Assembly: GCF_024679095.1 (NCBI RefSeq)
Contig: NC_066520.1
Location: forward strand, 16,997,831-17,061,830
Direction: 5' to 3'
Length of the DNA: 64,000 nucleotides
Source: Eriocheir sinensis
Lineage: Eukaryota; Arthropoda; Malacostraca; Decapoda; Varunidae
Below the pieces are notes generated by a model that was not told the origin of the DNA, searched no databases, and was given only the letters and a program-made list of their open reading frames with translations. A program made the position numbers and the translations under genes. Shown one piece after another: positions 1 through 28,938 of the stretch. Within the stretch, counting starts at the first letter, position 1. Each line of letters opens with the position of its first letter.

Positions 1-6249
<6,249 letters not shown>

Positions 6250-6605
6250 AGGAACGGTGCATCGAGCAATAAAAACAGTGCCACACGTTTTCTTTCCCTG
6301 GGAGTGAAGGCCGCTGTACGGTAACCCCGCGAGGCCCTTCAGTCTCCCAATGTTTTCCTCTTCGGCTGTTCGGCCTAGGCTCTCCCCTCCACCCTGTCTT
6401 CCCTATAGTGCTTTTACCTGTTGTAGGGAGAGGGATTTCTTTCTAATGGTCGATAAGATTAAGTCTGATTGATAGAGATTAACATTTGATTTCCGAGCCT
6501 CTGATTATTTTTAAATGTAGCTCCATCCCTCTTGCTTCCTAACAAACAAACAAAAAAGTTCTTACTACCCAACACCGGATCTTAGCCAATACGTTGATAT
6601 ATCTG

Positions 6606-10562
<3,957 letters not shown>

Positions 10563-10740
10563 TTGAAGAGAATGAATCAGGGAACACGGAGGGCCACACT
10601 TTATCTAGATTTTCAAAGAGCCTTCGATAAAGCCCCGCATGAAAGATTGCTGCATAAACTGAAATCGATTACCCTCGGGGACAACTTGCGAGCTCGGATA
10701 AGAATGTTACTAAAGGCGGGTGTTCGTGAAGAGGCGGCGA
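10563..10740 (+). mobile_element. LINE reverse transcriptase fragment
   Basis: The frame reads LDFQRAFDKAPHERLLHKL at 10605-10661. This matches the conserved RT block of non-LTR retrotransposons (L-D-F-x-x-A-F-D-x-x-P-H-x-x-L-L-x-K-L), which includes one catalytic Asp. The following GDNLRARIRMLLKAG resembles the next RT helix. Homology fades by about 10740. The other catalytic motif (the DD pair), the endonuclease and any tail are not seen, so this is a short dead remnant. It is not a functional gene. Confidence 0.75.
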
Positions 10741-11018
10741 CCTTACGCTTCCACACTAAACCCCGTCACACAGTTTTTGGCGAGGGTACAACACACTGGT
10801 CCAGGGTGAAGGGGTACAGCCAAGGGCACACATTTCATAAAGGGAGCAGTATAAAAGATCAGGTAGGTAGGGGAAATTGTACCGGTCTCTTAGTTACAAA
10901 CATGTACGGTATACTTAACTTGACAGAGCTATCCCCACTTATTTTTTATTTAATTTCATTCTTCCCTCGAGACACTGGACGGTCATTCAACTGGACTACG
11001 GGTGTGCACTACAGAACG

Positions 11019-11024
11019 ACACAC

Positions 11025-11096
<72 letters not shown>
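11019..11096. repeat. (CA)n microsatellite
   Basis: About 38 CA units directly downstream of the LINE fragment. Confidence 0.97.
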
Positions 11097-15089
<3,993 letters not shown>

Positions 15090-15164
15090 AAACTATTTTC
15101 TATTTTCGATGAGTATTTATTGTTTATTTATGTAAATGCTTTATATATTGTATTATCTCTCCTT

Positions 15165-15269
<105 letters not shown>

Positions 15270-15618
15270 TCCAGTAGGAAACCAATTTTTCACCTTTCTT
15301 CCTCCTGATATTTATACGGGGCGGCGGCCTGTCACAGCCCTGTCATCCCGCGTCGCCCTCTGTCACCTCAACGTGCAATTAGGAAAATAATTCGACATTT
15401 CCCGTCCCAGGAGTCGCCGTCACCGCGACTCGCATTGTCTGAGATTGTTCTAAAGGGACGTTTTGCCAATTGCCAGTTTTTGCGTTATTCAAGTATTTAA
15501 TAAATGTCTCCACATATTTTTCTTTATGCATTTCTGGTTAATGATATAACAGTTCCTTTGTTTAGAGAAGGGTTTACACGCCGGGTCATGACGACAGGAA
15601 GAATTAATGGAGACAAAG

Positions 15619-18488
<2,870 letters not shown>

Positions 18489-18620
18489 TCGCCCCGGTGT
18501 GTGCGGCGGGGCAGCGGCGGGAGTATGTGGTCGGGAGGGGCGGGGCGGTGACGATAGGATGCACCGTCGAGGCCCACCCTTCCACCCTTACCTTTACCTG
18601 GGCCGTCAAGAGCACTCCAG
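18489..18620 (+). CDS. Exon: first half of last Ig domain, sidestep-like
   Basis: The exon follows a pyrimidine-rich tract ending TCTCACAG and stops at the donor GTAAGC. It enters with two bases of a split codon and leaves in phase 1. It encodes 43 complete codons starting APVC. VTIGC carries the B-strand Cys (C24) and FTWAV carries the invariant Ig Trp (W37). C4 pairs plausibly with C90 in the next exon, the extra Cys pair seen near the ends of this Ig in sidestep proteins. The exon is far more GC-rich than the intron around it. The preceding exon was not found in 18.5 kb of upstream sequence, so the intron before this exon is very long. The domain call is confident; the gene-family call rests on the whole chain of exons. 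Confidence 0.85.
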
Positions 18621-18842
18621 GTAAGCTTGCATGTGGTGTGTGTGTTGGGGTGGTCAATGTCTATGCTCCCTCCTTCACACTGTCCCGAAAAAGCAGTAAA
18701 AAATAAAATAATAAACACGATGCCACAGAATAAGCATCGTTTTCAACAATCAAAGATGTCCATAAATCGTTCTTTGGCAATAAGGTAATACTGTGCAATT
18801 GTCACAATAAACACGTCACATGGAGTCTCGTGTACCCTGCAG

Positions 18843-19004
18843 ACGGACCGCCGGTGAGGCTGCACAGCGTGGGGCGGGAGGAGGGACTCACGGGACATTA
18901 CACACTCACCCGCCTGCCGGAAGGACGCGCCGAGGTGCTCTGCTGGGCGAGGAACAGCATCGGGTCTCAGGAGGCGCCGTGCCGCTTCGTAGTGTACACG
19001 CAAG
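18843..19004 (+). CDS. Exon: second half of last Ig domain, sidestep-like
   Basis: The acceptor is ACCCTGCAG and the donor is GTAAGG. The entry codon is G plus AC (Asp44), which joins in phase with the previous exon across a 222-bp intron. The exon reads GHYTLTRLPEGRAEVLCWARNSIGSQ in effect (residues 61-86). It carries the F-strand Cys (C77) in the form L-C-x-A-x-N-x-x-G that is typical of Ig domains and pairs with C24. The end PCRFVVYTQ (C90) closes the domain before the FN3 linker. The Ig fold is therefore split inside the domain by a short intron. The exon leaves in phase 1. No frameshift or missing key residue is seen. Confidence 0.88.
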
Positions 19005-19035
19005 GTAAGGTGCTGCGGCCCACTCTGATTGGTTG

Positions 19036-19240
19036 TCTGACTCGAGGTAGCCTAGACTATTATTTGCGTGTTAAGATATGCAATTTGCTCTTAACAAGTT
19101 TGATATCCTCCAAAAATACATGCACTAAGAAGAGGTGTTGCTGCAAACTCTGATCACTTGCCTAACTCGAGGTACATTAGTCTATTATTTGTGTGTTAAC
19201 GTAGGCAATTTGCTCTTAGAATATGTAATATACTCCGACA
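19036..19240. repeat. Two-copy tandem duplication, about 125 bp
   Basis: CTCGAGGTA with following TATTATTTG and GCAATTTGCTCTTA recurs at 19041 and 19166. It lies in the intron just after the second Ig exon. Confidence 0.8.
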
Positions 19241-19619
19241 ATGCATACTTGGGTTGGTAATTTTGTATAGAATGGTGCTTCCTCCGACTAATGAAAAAAA
19301 TAACGCCATATAGAAAATCCCAGAGAGTAGTCATTTAATTTTTTAAAACGTTCACATTTACCAGTGACTCATCTCAGTAAAACCCTACACGGACAGGGAC
19401 AATAAAAACTGTGAGTGTATACATATACAAAAAAGAACAAAAATACTCGGCCGACTCTGTGTCTGAAATACTCGCGACGTTAAATAATTTTTTTTTTAAA
19501 AAAACAGTAAAGCCGGCCTGGGAAAATCAGCAGCGTCACCTCAGCAGCAGCACACACTTTAAAATAAAACTGATAGCAGCTGCCGGCCTTGTCTCATCGA
19601 TATGCAGCTCTTGCCGGCC

Positions 19620-20110
19620 CTCCCACGCTTCCTGCTCCTCCAGCTCTACTCACCTTCACAGCCTTCCCACGCCTCCCTCTTCCTCCTCCTCCTACTCTTC
19701 TCACCTTCTTCCTACCCACGCCTCCCTCTTCCTCCTCTTCCTACTCTTCTCACCTTCACTTCCTACCCACGCCTCCCTCTTCCTCCTCCTCCTACTCTTC
19801 TCACCTTCACATCCTCCCCACGCCTCCCTCTTCCTCCTCTTCCTGCTCCTTCTACTCTTCACACATTCACTTCCTCTTACATCCCACCCTCCCAGGCTTC
19901 CCTCTTTCTCCTCTTCCTGCTCCTCTTACTTTTCTAACCTTTACCTCCTCTCACATCCCACTCTCCCACGCCTCCCTCTTCCTCCTCTTCATGCTTTTAA
20001 TACTCTTCTCACTCTCACTTCCTCTTGGGTCTCATTTTCTTTTTTAGTCCCCTCCACGCTTTCCTCTTCCTCCTCTTCCTGTTCTTCCTACTCTCCTCAC
20101 CTTAACTTCC
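19620..20110. repeat. Pyrimidine-rich minisatellite, about 51-bp unit
   Basis: CACGCCTCCCTCTTCCTCCT recurs at 19669, 19717, 19768 and 19819, then at longer spacing. Several Ser/Pro/Leu-rich frames of up to 356 codons come from this array and its flanks. Confidence 0.8.
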
Positions 20111-20988
20111 TCTCGGATCTCATTTTTCTCTTTTTTCATCTTCCAATTTTTTTCCTCATTTTTTGCTCTTCTTCTTACCTAACTTTTCCCATAATAATAA
20201 CAGTAATACAATCAGGCATGCCCATCAACACCCTTCTCCCTCTCTTCCTCTTCGTCCTTTTCCCCTCTACATTTTTCCTTTTTGTTCTCATCTTATCATT
20301 CTCCTCCACGTCCTTCCCAAACTCCTTGTCCCCATCCTTCCGAATTCTTTACTCTTCTCTCTTCGCTCCAACTTTCCTCTCTTTTTCCTGCACTTTCTTC
20401 CCCTACTTCTCCTCGTCGTCTTTATCTTCTTTCCCTTCTTGCTCGTTTGCTTCCTTCCACCACAATCTCCTCTTGATATAATTTGGCCATCTCCGTCCCT
20501 CCCATTTTTCTTCGAGCAAGGGTCCACTTTACCAAAACTTCACGTCCGTTCCTTATCCTCCGCTGAATTACTTTTGGCGTCATCAACGGGACTTGGTATT
20601 CACTGCGGCTGATGATTTTACTATGACGAGGGTACCGACGTAATCAGTCTTATTTAGTATAGTTAGATTTGTCATCCTCCTGTACTCGATATGGATTTTG
20701 TAATATTGTAAGTCATCGATATTTGAGCTGCTGCGTTACTTTTTTACACTCCCTAGCCCACTACGAAAATCTATACGCTTTTCACAACTGAATTTGATAT
20801 TTTACACAATATGTTCACCCATTATTTTCAGATGGCATAGCAACGATTATTTTCCCTGCAGTGACAATCAGAAAGCAGACAACTATCCGAGGGACTAATG
20901 AAATGTATATAATTATCCCCAAATGGACTGTATTATGCAGTGAAGAAGACTAATATCTCTCTCTCTCTCTTATCTCTCTATCATTTAG

Positions 20989-21131
20989 GTCGGCCGGCGC
21001 CTCTTAGCCGCTGCAAAGTCGGCAACCACACCGCGTCTGGCTTCACGGTGGTGTGCGGTTCTGGTCCGGCACGCGGCACCACCACCACCAGCCCCTCCAG
21101 CACCAGATACAACTTGCTTGTGTATGCCCAG
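20989..21131 (+). CDS. Exon: N-terminal part of FN3 domain
   Basis: A strong polypyrimidine tract ending TATCATTTAG precedes the exon, and the donor is GTAAGT. The entry codon G plus GT gives Gly98. Residues 99-145 start GRPAPLSRCKVGNHTASG and continue FTVVCGSG, ending YNLLVYAQ. This matches the start of the sidestep FN3 domain, which uses Cys (C106, C120) where a typical FN3 has a core Trp. N110-H-T is an N-glycosylation sequon. A short Thr/Ser run (TTTTSPSS) lies before the C strand. The exon ends in phase 0. Introns on both sides are about 2.0 and 3.8 kb. Confidence 0.8.
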
Positions 21132-24100
21132 GTAAGTGTAGATGAATACAGAACCATATATAGATGTAGGGTTGGGAGGAGTGACGGTAACGTGGTGGTG
21201 ATGGTAATGTTGAGGGTAATAGCGATAATAGTGATTGTCGTGGTGGTGGAAATAGCAACGAAAATATGTTAATGATTTCGATAGTGGTTATTATAAGTAG
21301 AAGTTGGAGGCTCTTGAATATTATTTTCTTGCCTTGAGCATTTACGTTATGAACAAGTAACGTAATAACTTACGTGGGGTAAAATACACCTTTTTTTAGA
21401 GAGAGAGAAAAGCTGCATTGAGAGTTTATTAATGGTGAAAAAGTATACGACAAAGATAACTCCTGTACTTGAATATCTTGTTCCGTTTTAATTAATTACT
21501 AGTATCACACACTGAATGCTTCAGGGGCAAAATATAAAAATACAAAAATTTACAATGTGATTGTTCTAAAAGATCAAAGTATAAAAATGAATAAAGCTGA
21601 AGAGCCGAACGATGCCCCCACACACCTAGGATGTGAGAGCTTCAGTTTGGGGAGCGACAGCCTCCTGACACCGACGAGAGCTAAAAAAAAAGGGATGATC
21701 TGAGTTTATTAATTATGAAAAAAAAGTATAGTGTAAATATAACATTTGTGTATGCATATCTAATTATGTTTTCAATACTAGTAACAAAAACAATACATAT
21801 TAACACCCAGGTCATTGAGCCTCAGCTGTGGGAGTCACATCTTTCTGGCACCAATGCGAGCTGTTCGGAAAAAAACGCCAAAACGGTTATATTATAAGGG
21901 CCATAAAACGATTTTTGCAATAAACATAACTTTTACCATTGTCTATGAACAAGAAATAATCATAAATCATTAGATTATTGTTTTAAGTCAAGAGATGACA
22001 TTTGACAAAAAAATTCCTACCTGTAATATACTGTGCAGTTCACATATAGAGGTTCCCAGCAGAGCTCTTGATAGGCGAGGAGTCTTGAATCTCTGCTGCC
22101 CCGCGGCCAGATGATGTCCACTGCTAACTCTTCATGCATCTGTGTCTGATCATTCTGGTACCGCCTCCTCTTCTAGTCTTCACTCCTGGTCACCCGTGCA
22201 GACGTACGTAAAAACTTTCGTGGGGTAAAATATCCCCAAACACCGCGAGCGAGCGAGCGACGCAACACTACATTCTTCCACAAGACCGACCAAAAATTTG
22301 AACATCGAACGGCACTTATTTTTTCTACAAACAAACAAACAAAAAAAAAGACACGAAAATTCCCCAAAATTCCCTACCATTCAATAACAAATGTTTATTA
22401 GTACTCACCCTAGAAGGACGAAGTTCTCATGGCGGACCTGCAACAAAAAGAAAAACAAATTAGATGATGGTGCTCATAGTATCGTCATTATGCAAATAGC
22501 AAAATTATTCAACACAAAAACATTACGTATTCCGGCATAAATATTCAACACAGCATCATCTTCCTTGCAGAATTATTAAACAAACTAAATGGCCTTCCCT
22601 GGAAAATTATTCAACACAAGCTAATAATCACCTTTGCTGCAAAATGACCCAACACAACAATATTCTTCTTCCCTTCAAACTTACTCCGCTCAAAGGAAAA
22701 TAATCACCACTGAGAAATTTTCAACTCCAACACAACCAGCCTCGCAACACAAATTTATAATCACCTTGCTTCAAAATGACCAAACACAAATACTGTAAAC
22801 GAATTTCCCTCAAACGAAAATAATCATCGCTGAGAATTATTTAACCCCGGCAAAACCATCTTCGCTGCAAAAGTCAACCCTCACTACGGACACGGAAAAA
22901 GAAGGAAGCAGAATATTTCACCTTAATTAAAACACTGACCTCCCTTCATCTTTGCTTTTTTTGGTTGCTTTTTTTACCCTCTTTTTCTACTTTCACAACG
23001 CGGGTCTATTTTTCGGGAGGCACAGCAGCGTCCGAATATCACCTTTATGCCTTTTTGAAAATGGCGCCGGCATTCACGACACTGAACTATTTCATTAACT
23101 CTATCGTATTTTTTGTTTAATTTGCGAGGAACTTTCCAGGAATATTACCACCTCGTCTAATACTATAATACTACGGCTCCAGCCCCTGCTACAATATTAT
23201 AGTTTTTTACTGCTGACATAATAGTAACGGTTATGGGCGCAACAATTACTCCTACCGCTGATGCCAATACGACAACAAAGAAAAAAACAGCAACGTGTAA
23301 TACTAATAATTCATGATGACACTGATGAATTTTGTTAGCTTACGATTCTTTGTTATCCTCATTGTTATTAGTATATATTTTTTCGACATCATCATTTCCG
23401 CCATTTAATCGTGAAAGTTGCAAATTAGTTCGTTCGTCGAAAAAAAAAATCATAAGTGTAACAATTCGCAGTTCCCTGAAACATCAAGCGAGAGAAACAA
23501 AGAACTATTTACACAGGTGATATAATTAGCAGACAGGTGAAATGCTAAACAGGACGAAAAACAAACAACAGACATGTATACATTTATTACGTATGTACAC
23601 AAGAACGAGGGAAAACGGGAGGCAGAAGCAGCAACACGTTTTGAAAAGAATTTAATATCAGTAAAAAAAAATATATAACGCTGCCTAAATTAATAAACTC
23701 ACACAATTCCGTCTATAAACCTTAACAAATCACTACCATTCTACCACACAGACACACACCTACACACACACTCCCACAAACACCCATCCACTTATACTTT
23801 CAGGCAATTTCATCATTAAACCAACCCTGAATCGTATCTTCCCTCAACCTTACCTTATCTATCACTACCATTCATTCACTCACACACACACATACACACA
23901 CACTCCCACAAACACCACATCCACATATATACTTTCACGTAATTTCATCCCTAAACTAACCATAAACCGTATCTCCCTTTAACCTTACCTTATCTATCAC
24001 TACCAGTCATTCACTCACAAACACACTCCAAAAAACACCCCACAAACACACACACTTTCAAGCAATTCCATCCTTACATCAACCCTCAATCTTATCTCCC

Positions 24101-24911
24101 TTAACCTTACCTTCCACCTCCCACATCCCCAGTTTCCGTTTTCTCTGTCCTCCAGCAGCCAACGCCCCTCTTCATAATATTCATGAGCGTGGCCTGCGAA
24201 CAATCCACTATGACACCGTCCCCGCGTTACTTCGACATTCCCCCTTGGCGCGGCCTGACACGCCTCCGCTCACAGAACATCGCGGGCATCCCTGGCACGC
24301 TTAGATTGCTCCCGACGGCCTCTATCCTCCTCTTAATGCCTCGGAGGAGCAGGAGGATTACAAGGAGAAGGAGGAGGAGGAGGAGGAGGAGGAGGAGGAG
24401 AGCGAAGAAAAGGATAGGGAACACATGAGAATAGAAAGAACAGGAAACAGGAATATAAAAGAAAAAGATGAAGGACTGATAATAGTGCAGGAGGAGGAGG
24501 AGGAGGAGGAGGAGGAGGAGGAGGAGGATCAGGGAGAGGAGAAGTGGAGGCAAACCAGCATTATAGAGAGCAAAATTCCCCTGGTTATTCCCCTTCCCCC
24601 GTTCACGTTCTTAAATGGTCGTGGAGGGCGGTGATGAGGGGTAGAGGGAGAGGGAGAGAGGGGGAAGGACACAGGTGAACGGTGAGGGGAAGGAAGGCGA
24701 GGAAAGTAGGGGAAAGGAGGAAGGGGAGGGGGTAAGTAGGGGAGGGGAGGAAGAAGGGGAGGGGGGGGTAAAGGTAACCGCAAGAAAAAGAATGTCGCCT
24801 AGCAGTGCCGGTTAGGGAGTCATTGTGGAAGGTATGTGGCGCTCCCGCATTTTTACGTGTACAGCCATGATTAACTTTACTGATACACACATTCTCTTTC
24901 TCGATTCCCAG
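21132..24911 (+). other. Intron within FN3 coding region
   Basis: Contains degenerate tandem duplications at 21420-21870 (about 280 bp apart), 22620-22880 (133 bp) and 23725-24120 (three copies, 142 and 125 bp). Also GGA/AGG tracts at 24355-24400 and 24489-24530. No internal exon is needed for phase. Confidence 0.65.
23725..24120. repeat. Three-copy degenerate tandem repeat
   Basis: ATCACTACCA and the following CACACA, CACTCCCACAAACACC and AACCTTACCTTATCT blocks recur at 23729, 23871 and about 23996. Confidence 0.8.
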
Positions 24912-25144
24912 GACCCCACTACTGCTGCCGGAGGTGCTGATGGCGCTGCAGGGGGTGGCGGAGATCCTGGAAGTGGAGGACCAACAGTAGCAGCGGGAGG
25001 AGGCGGTGGAGGAGGTGGAGGTGGAAGCACAAATCTGGTGACGCCGCCCAGGGGAGGTGCTGCAGGAGGGTTAGCAGACAAGGCGGGGCACTCGGCTTCT
25101 GGGGAGCTTGTGCGGAACATGAGCAACCACATCCCGGCCTTCAA
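24912..25144 (+). CDS. Exon: Gly-rich insert plus FN3 strand segment
   Basis: The acceptor TTCTCGATTCCCAG is strong and the donor is GTAAGT. The frame is phase 0 in and phase 2 out. About the first 60 codons (residues 146-206) are Gly/Ala/Pro-rich, including ten consecutive Gly (174-183). The remainder, GELVRNMSNHIPAF, matches the FN3 segment of sidestep proteins and has an N-glycosylation sequon at N214. In the family this position is normally a short C-C' turn, so the Gly-rich block reads as an insertion within the FN3 domain. The frame stays open through the block and both splice phases fit. That argues it is translated, although a cryptic acceptor nearer the conserved segment cannot be excluded. 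Confidence 0.78.
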
Positions 25145-25810
25145 GTAAGTACCAAGGAGTGAGTGGAAGTTAGAAAGAGAGAAAGGACGAAAGAGTAGAA
25201 GATAAATCAATCACACGAAAGAGAAAGGAGAGAGTATACGAGAAATCAGTCACAAGAGAGAAAGAACAAGAGTAAAAGAATAATCAATCACACGAAAGAA
25301 GGGAATAAAGACTAGAGGAGAAATCAGGCATACGGAAGAAAGAAAAAAAGAAAGAAAGAAAGTAGAGGGGAAGTCACTCACACGAAAGGAAAAAAAAGAG
25401 AGAAAGAAAAAGTAGAAGAGAAATCAATCACACGGACCCGATGCCCCAAACTAACTCCATGGCCTTAAAAAATCTCGAATTATATGAAATCAGAGAAAAC
25501 GGAAATGCTGAGGCAGTTCCGCGTCGGGTGTCTGGGTCGAGGCGGTGATTGAGATTATTTTTGGGGGTGACTTCGTTGAATTACAGGGCACGGCCGCCGT
25601 TGGGAGCCACTTCCAATCGCTAATGGTACCATCCTTAAGGGAAGAGCAAGAAAATATGGAAGAGGTACGTACACTAAAGGAGGAGAACGGTTAGCATGTT
25701 TTATGTAAATTTCCTACCGGGGAGCGAGATGAAAGTTAGGAGCATTTCTTTTTGCAGTCGTCGTTGAACAATTTCGTTACAGATAACCTTAGCAAAGACA
25801 AAGCAGAAGC

Positions 25811-25811
25811 A

Positions 25812-25865
<54 letters not shown>
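25811..25865. repeat. (CA)n microsatellite
   Basis: About 27 CA units. Confidence 0.96.
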
Positions 25866-25866
<1 letters not shown>

Positions 25867-27020
25867 GCAGATCATCACTCACTTAGATAACAAGATCAAG
25901 GACAATACTGACGAGCTCTGCAGATCAATGACAACGACGCATCCACTGTTTTTTTTTTCACGCGATGGAATCTGATCCGCCACCCGCGTCTTCTTTAAGC
26001 CTCGGGTCCGGTGTGAGGCGTCCGGCTGAAAGGTATTTGTAAACGACTGAATCCTCTATTAAGCCGGTCCGATATTCACTTCTCTCACGCTCACACTCAC
26101 TGTCACTATCTTTCTATCTATCTACCAGTACGTTGCATTAGTAGCGTACCAATCGAGTATGGCTGTAGAATTATACCAGTTTTTCCTACAACGAAACAAC
26201 ACTAATAACAAATGATACATGAAATAAATACTTGCCACTCGTTAAATACCTTACCTTGCCCTTCCTATATACATACTACTCCTTCTCCCTCCTGCCTTCC
26301 TACCCTTCTTTCCTTCGGCCTCTCATTTCCACATCCGAAGCAGGAGTACGTAGAATTCGAAAAAAGAAGAAAAGCTAAAACAAAGGACAAACGAACGGAC
26401 ATCTACCTATTAAACCCTTCCGTAAGCCCGCTAATTGGAGATCTGATAACCGTCCTGCCGTCCCTCGAGGTACTCCAATAAACGGATTTCAGAAAACAAT
26501 AATTATTACACCAGATGCAAAAAACAGGCGAATCTGGCGGAGCGCGGAGTTATTGCGTGCCTCCGCCTACCTGTGATCACCTGACGTGCGCCGTGTAGCT
26601 CCTCTCGCCCAAGCACAGGTGAGGAAGAGAAGAGATCTGGGTTGGTACACTGAGACGCTTCCGACTCCCATATCAACTTCCAAATGCCCAAAAAGGAGAT
26701 TAGTCAGGTTCTAACAAGTGTTTTTTAGGTTCATAGTACAGAAGAAGGGTCAGACTACTACCAGAGTCAGAAAACCAACCATTGAAATGCTCATAACTCC
26801 TAGGAAAGCTTTATCAAATGCGTGAGTTTGGGCGCCGAAATGTTCCAGAATATGACTAGAGGAGGAAGGACTTGGAGCAGCGGTAAACGTAGAGTGAATG
26901 TGGTCCGATACGAAAATGCCCTAAACTTCATTCTCCTTACACAGTATAACAAAAAGAAAGAAAAATCATACCTATTAGGACACCTCTCCTCCCGAAATTG
27001 ACCCCTCTTTCGGCCACCTC

Positions 27021-27119
27021 CTTGGATTCTTTTTAGGAGCAGCGAGTAGCGGGCTTTGTTTTTTATTATTATTTCCTTTTTTTCTGGCCTTGAGCTGTCT
27101 CCTTTGTTTTTAAAAAAAT
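27021..27119 (-). repeat. Dispersed short element, copy 1 (reverse)
   Basis: The reverse complement reads GGAGACAGCTCAAGG, an A-rich middle, and GCCCGCTACTCGCTGCTCC. It matches copies near 42170 and 56580 in the same order. Confidence 0.75.
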
Positions 27120-27428
27120 AACTAACCAACCAAGGGGGAGCATATGCAAGGAAACACGGAACTTCATTCATCCGCCAACTTCACACCTGACGGTCCCCCC
27201 AACGAAGCCTTTACGCCTCCTCCCTCCCAATCCCATGCCAGTTAAAAATACAAGCAGAAGTGTCAGTAGGAATCCTTATGAAGGCTCCACGCTACTCTCG
27301 TTTCCCTTTATATGGCTTCGGGTTTCAAAGGGTAAAATTAGATGTATCATTTTTACAAAGAGGCATTTTGTACGGAGCTGCACTGTGCTGTACGCGTGAT
27401 AAGCTCTCCTCCGTCTTCTTTGTCATAT

Positions 27429-28394
27429 GAAGGAGTGCAGAGTGATTTTCTTTTCTAAGAGTGTAGAGTGATTTTCTTTTCTTAGGAGTGCAGTGATTTT
27501 CTTTTCTTAGAGTGCAGAGTGATTTTCTTTTCTAAGAGTGTAGAGTGATTTTCTTTTCTTAGGAGTGCAGTGATTTTCTTTTCTTAGGAGTGCAGAGTGA
27601 TTTTCTTTTCTTAGAGTGCAGAGTGATTTTCTTTTCTTAGAGTGCAGAGTGATTTTCTTTTCTTAGAGTGCAGTGATTTTCTTTTCTTAGAGTGCAGAGT
27701 GATTTTATTTTCTTAGAGTGCAGAGTGATTTTCTTTTCTTAGAGTGCAGAGTGATTTTCTTTTCTTAGAGTGCAGAGTGATTTTCTTTTCTTAGAGTGCA
27801 GAGTGATTTTCTTTTCTTAGGAGTGCAGAGTGATTTTATTTTCTTAGGAGTGCAGTGATTTTCTTTTCTTAGAGTGCAGAGTGATTTTCTTTTCTTAGAG
27901 TGCAGAGTGATTTTCTTTTCTTAGAGTGCAGAGTGATTTTCTTTTCTTAGGAGTGCAGAGTGATTTTCTTTTCTTAGGAGTGCAGAGTGATTTTCTTTTC
28001 TTAGGAGTGCAGAGTGATTTTCTTTTCTTAGAGTGCAGAGTGATTTTCTTTTCTTAGAGTGCAGAGTGATTTTCTTTTCTTAGAGTGCAGAGTGATTTTC
28101 TTTTCTTAGAGTGCAGAGTGATTTTCTTTTCTTAGAGTGCAGAGTGATTTTCTTTTCTTAGAGTGCAGAGTGATTTTCTTTTCTTAGGAGTGCAGTGATT
28201 TTCTTTTCTTAGAGTGCAGAGTGATTTTCTTTTCTTAGAGTGCAGAGTGATTTTCTTTTCTTAGAGTGCAGTGATTTTCTTTTCTTAGAGTGCAGTGATT
28301 TTCTTTTCTTAGGAGTGCAGAGCGATTTTCTTTTCTTAGGAGTGCAGAGTGATTTTCTTTTCTTAGAGTGCAGAGTGATTTTCTTTTCTTAGAG
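27429..28394. repeat. Minisatellite, 24-27-bp unit, about 37 units
   Basis: The core GTGATTTTCTTTTCTTAG is separated by variants of AGTGCAGA. Units differ by presence of one G or an AG dinucleotide, giving 24-27 bp lengths. Near the left end a three-unit block of about 77 bp occurs twice (with TCTAAGAGTGTAG), a small higher-order pattern. It lies in the 11.6-kb intron of the receptor gene. Confidence 0.95.
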
Positions 28395-28647
28395 GATGCG
28401 CAACTTATCGAAAGCAGGTCCTAACTTGGTGCATTGTTCGTTCCAGTTGTAGTTTCGTCACAATTATTTATTTATGTGTATTTATAAAAGCTATTATAGA
28501 AATTCAATGATTGATTTGTCCGCTCTTGTTAACAGCTCATTATTTTTACATCGCAATAATTCATTCGCTGTGACAATCTCCCCTACCAGTAAATCGTATT
28601 ACGTCAATCTGAATGTTTTTTGTACACTTTTTTGCACAAACCAAACG

Positions 28648-28938
<291 letters not shown>

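Noticed and set aside
19411..20612. Plus-strand Ser/Leu/Pro-rich frame of 356 codons between two receptor exons
   Set aside because: It is the 51-bp pyrimidine minisatellite plus C+T-rich intron; three overlapping frames are open together, which indicates composition rather than coding.
27429..28394. CRISPR-like repeat array
   Set aside because: Units are contiguous with no unique spacers and lie in a eukaryotic intron; it is a minisatellite.
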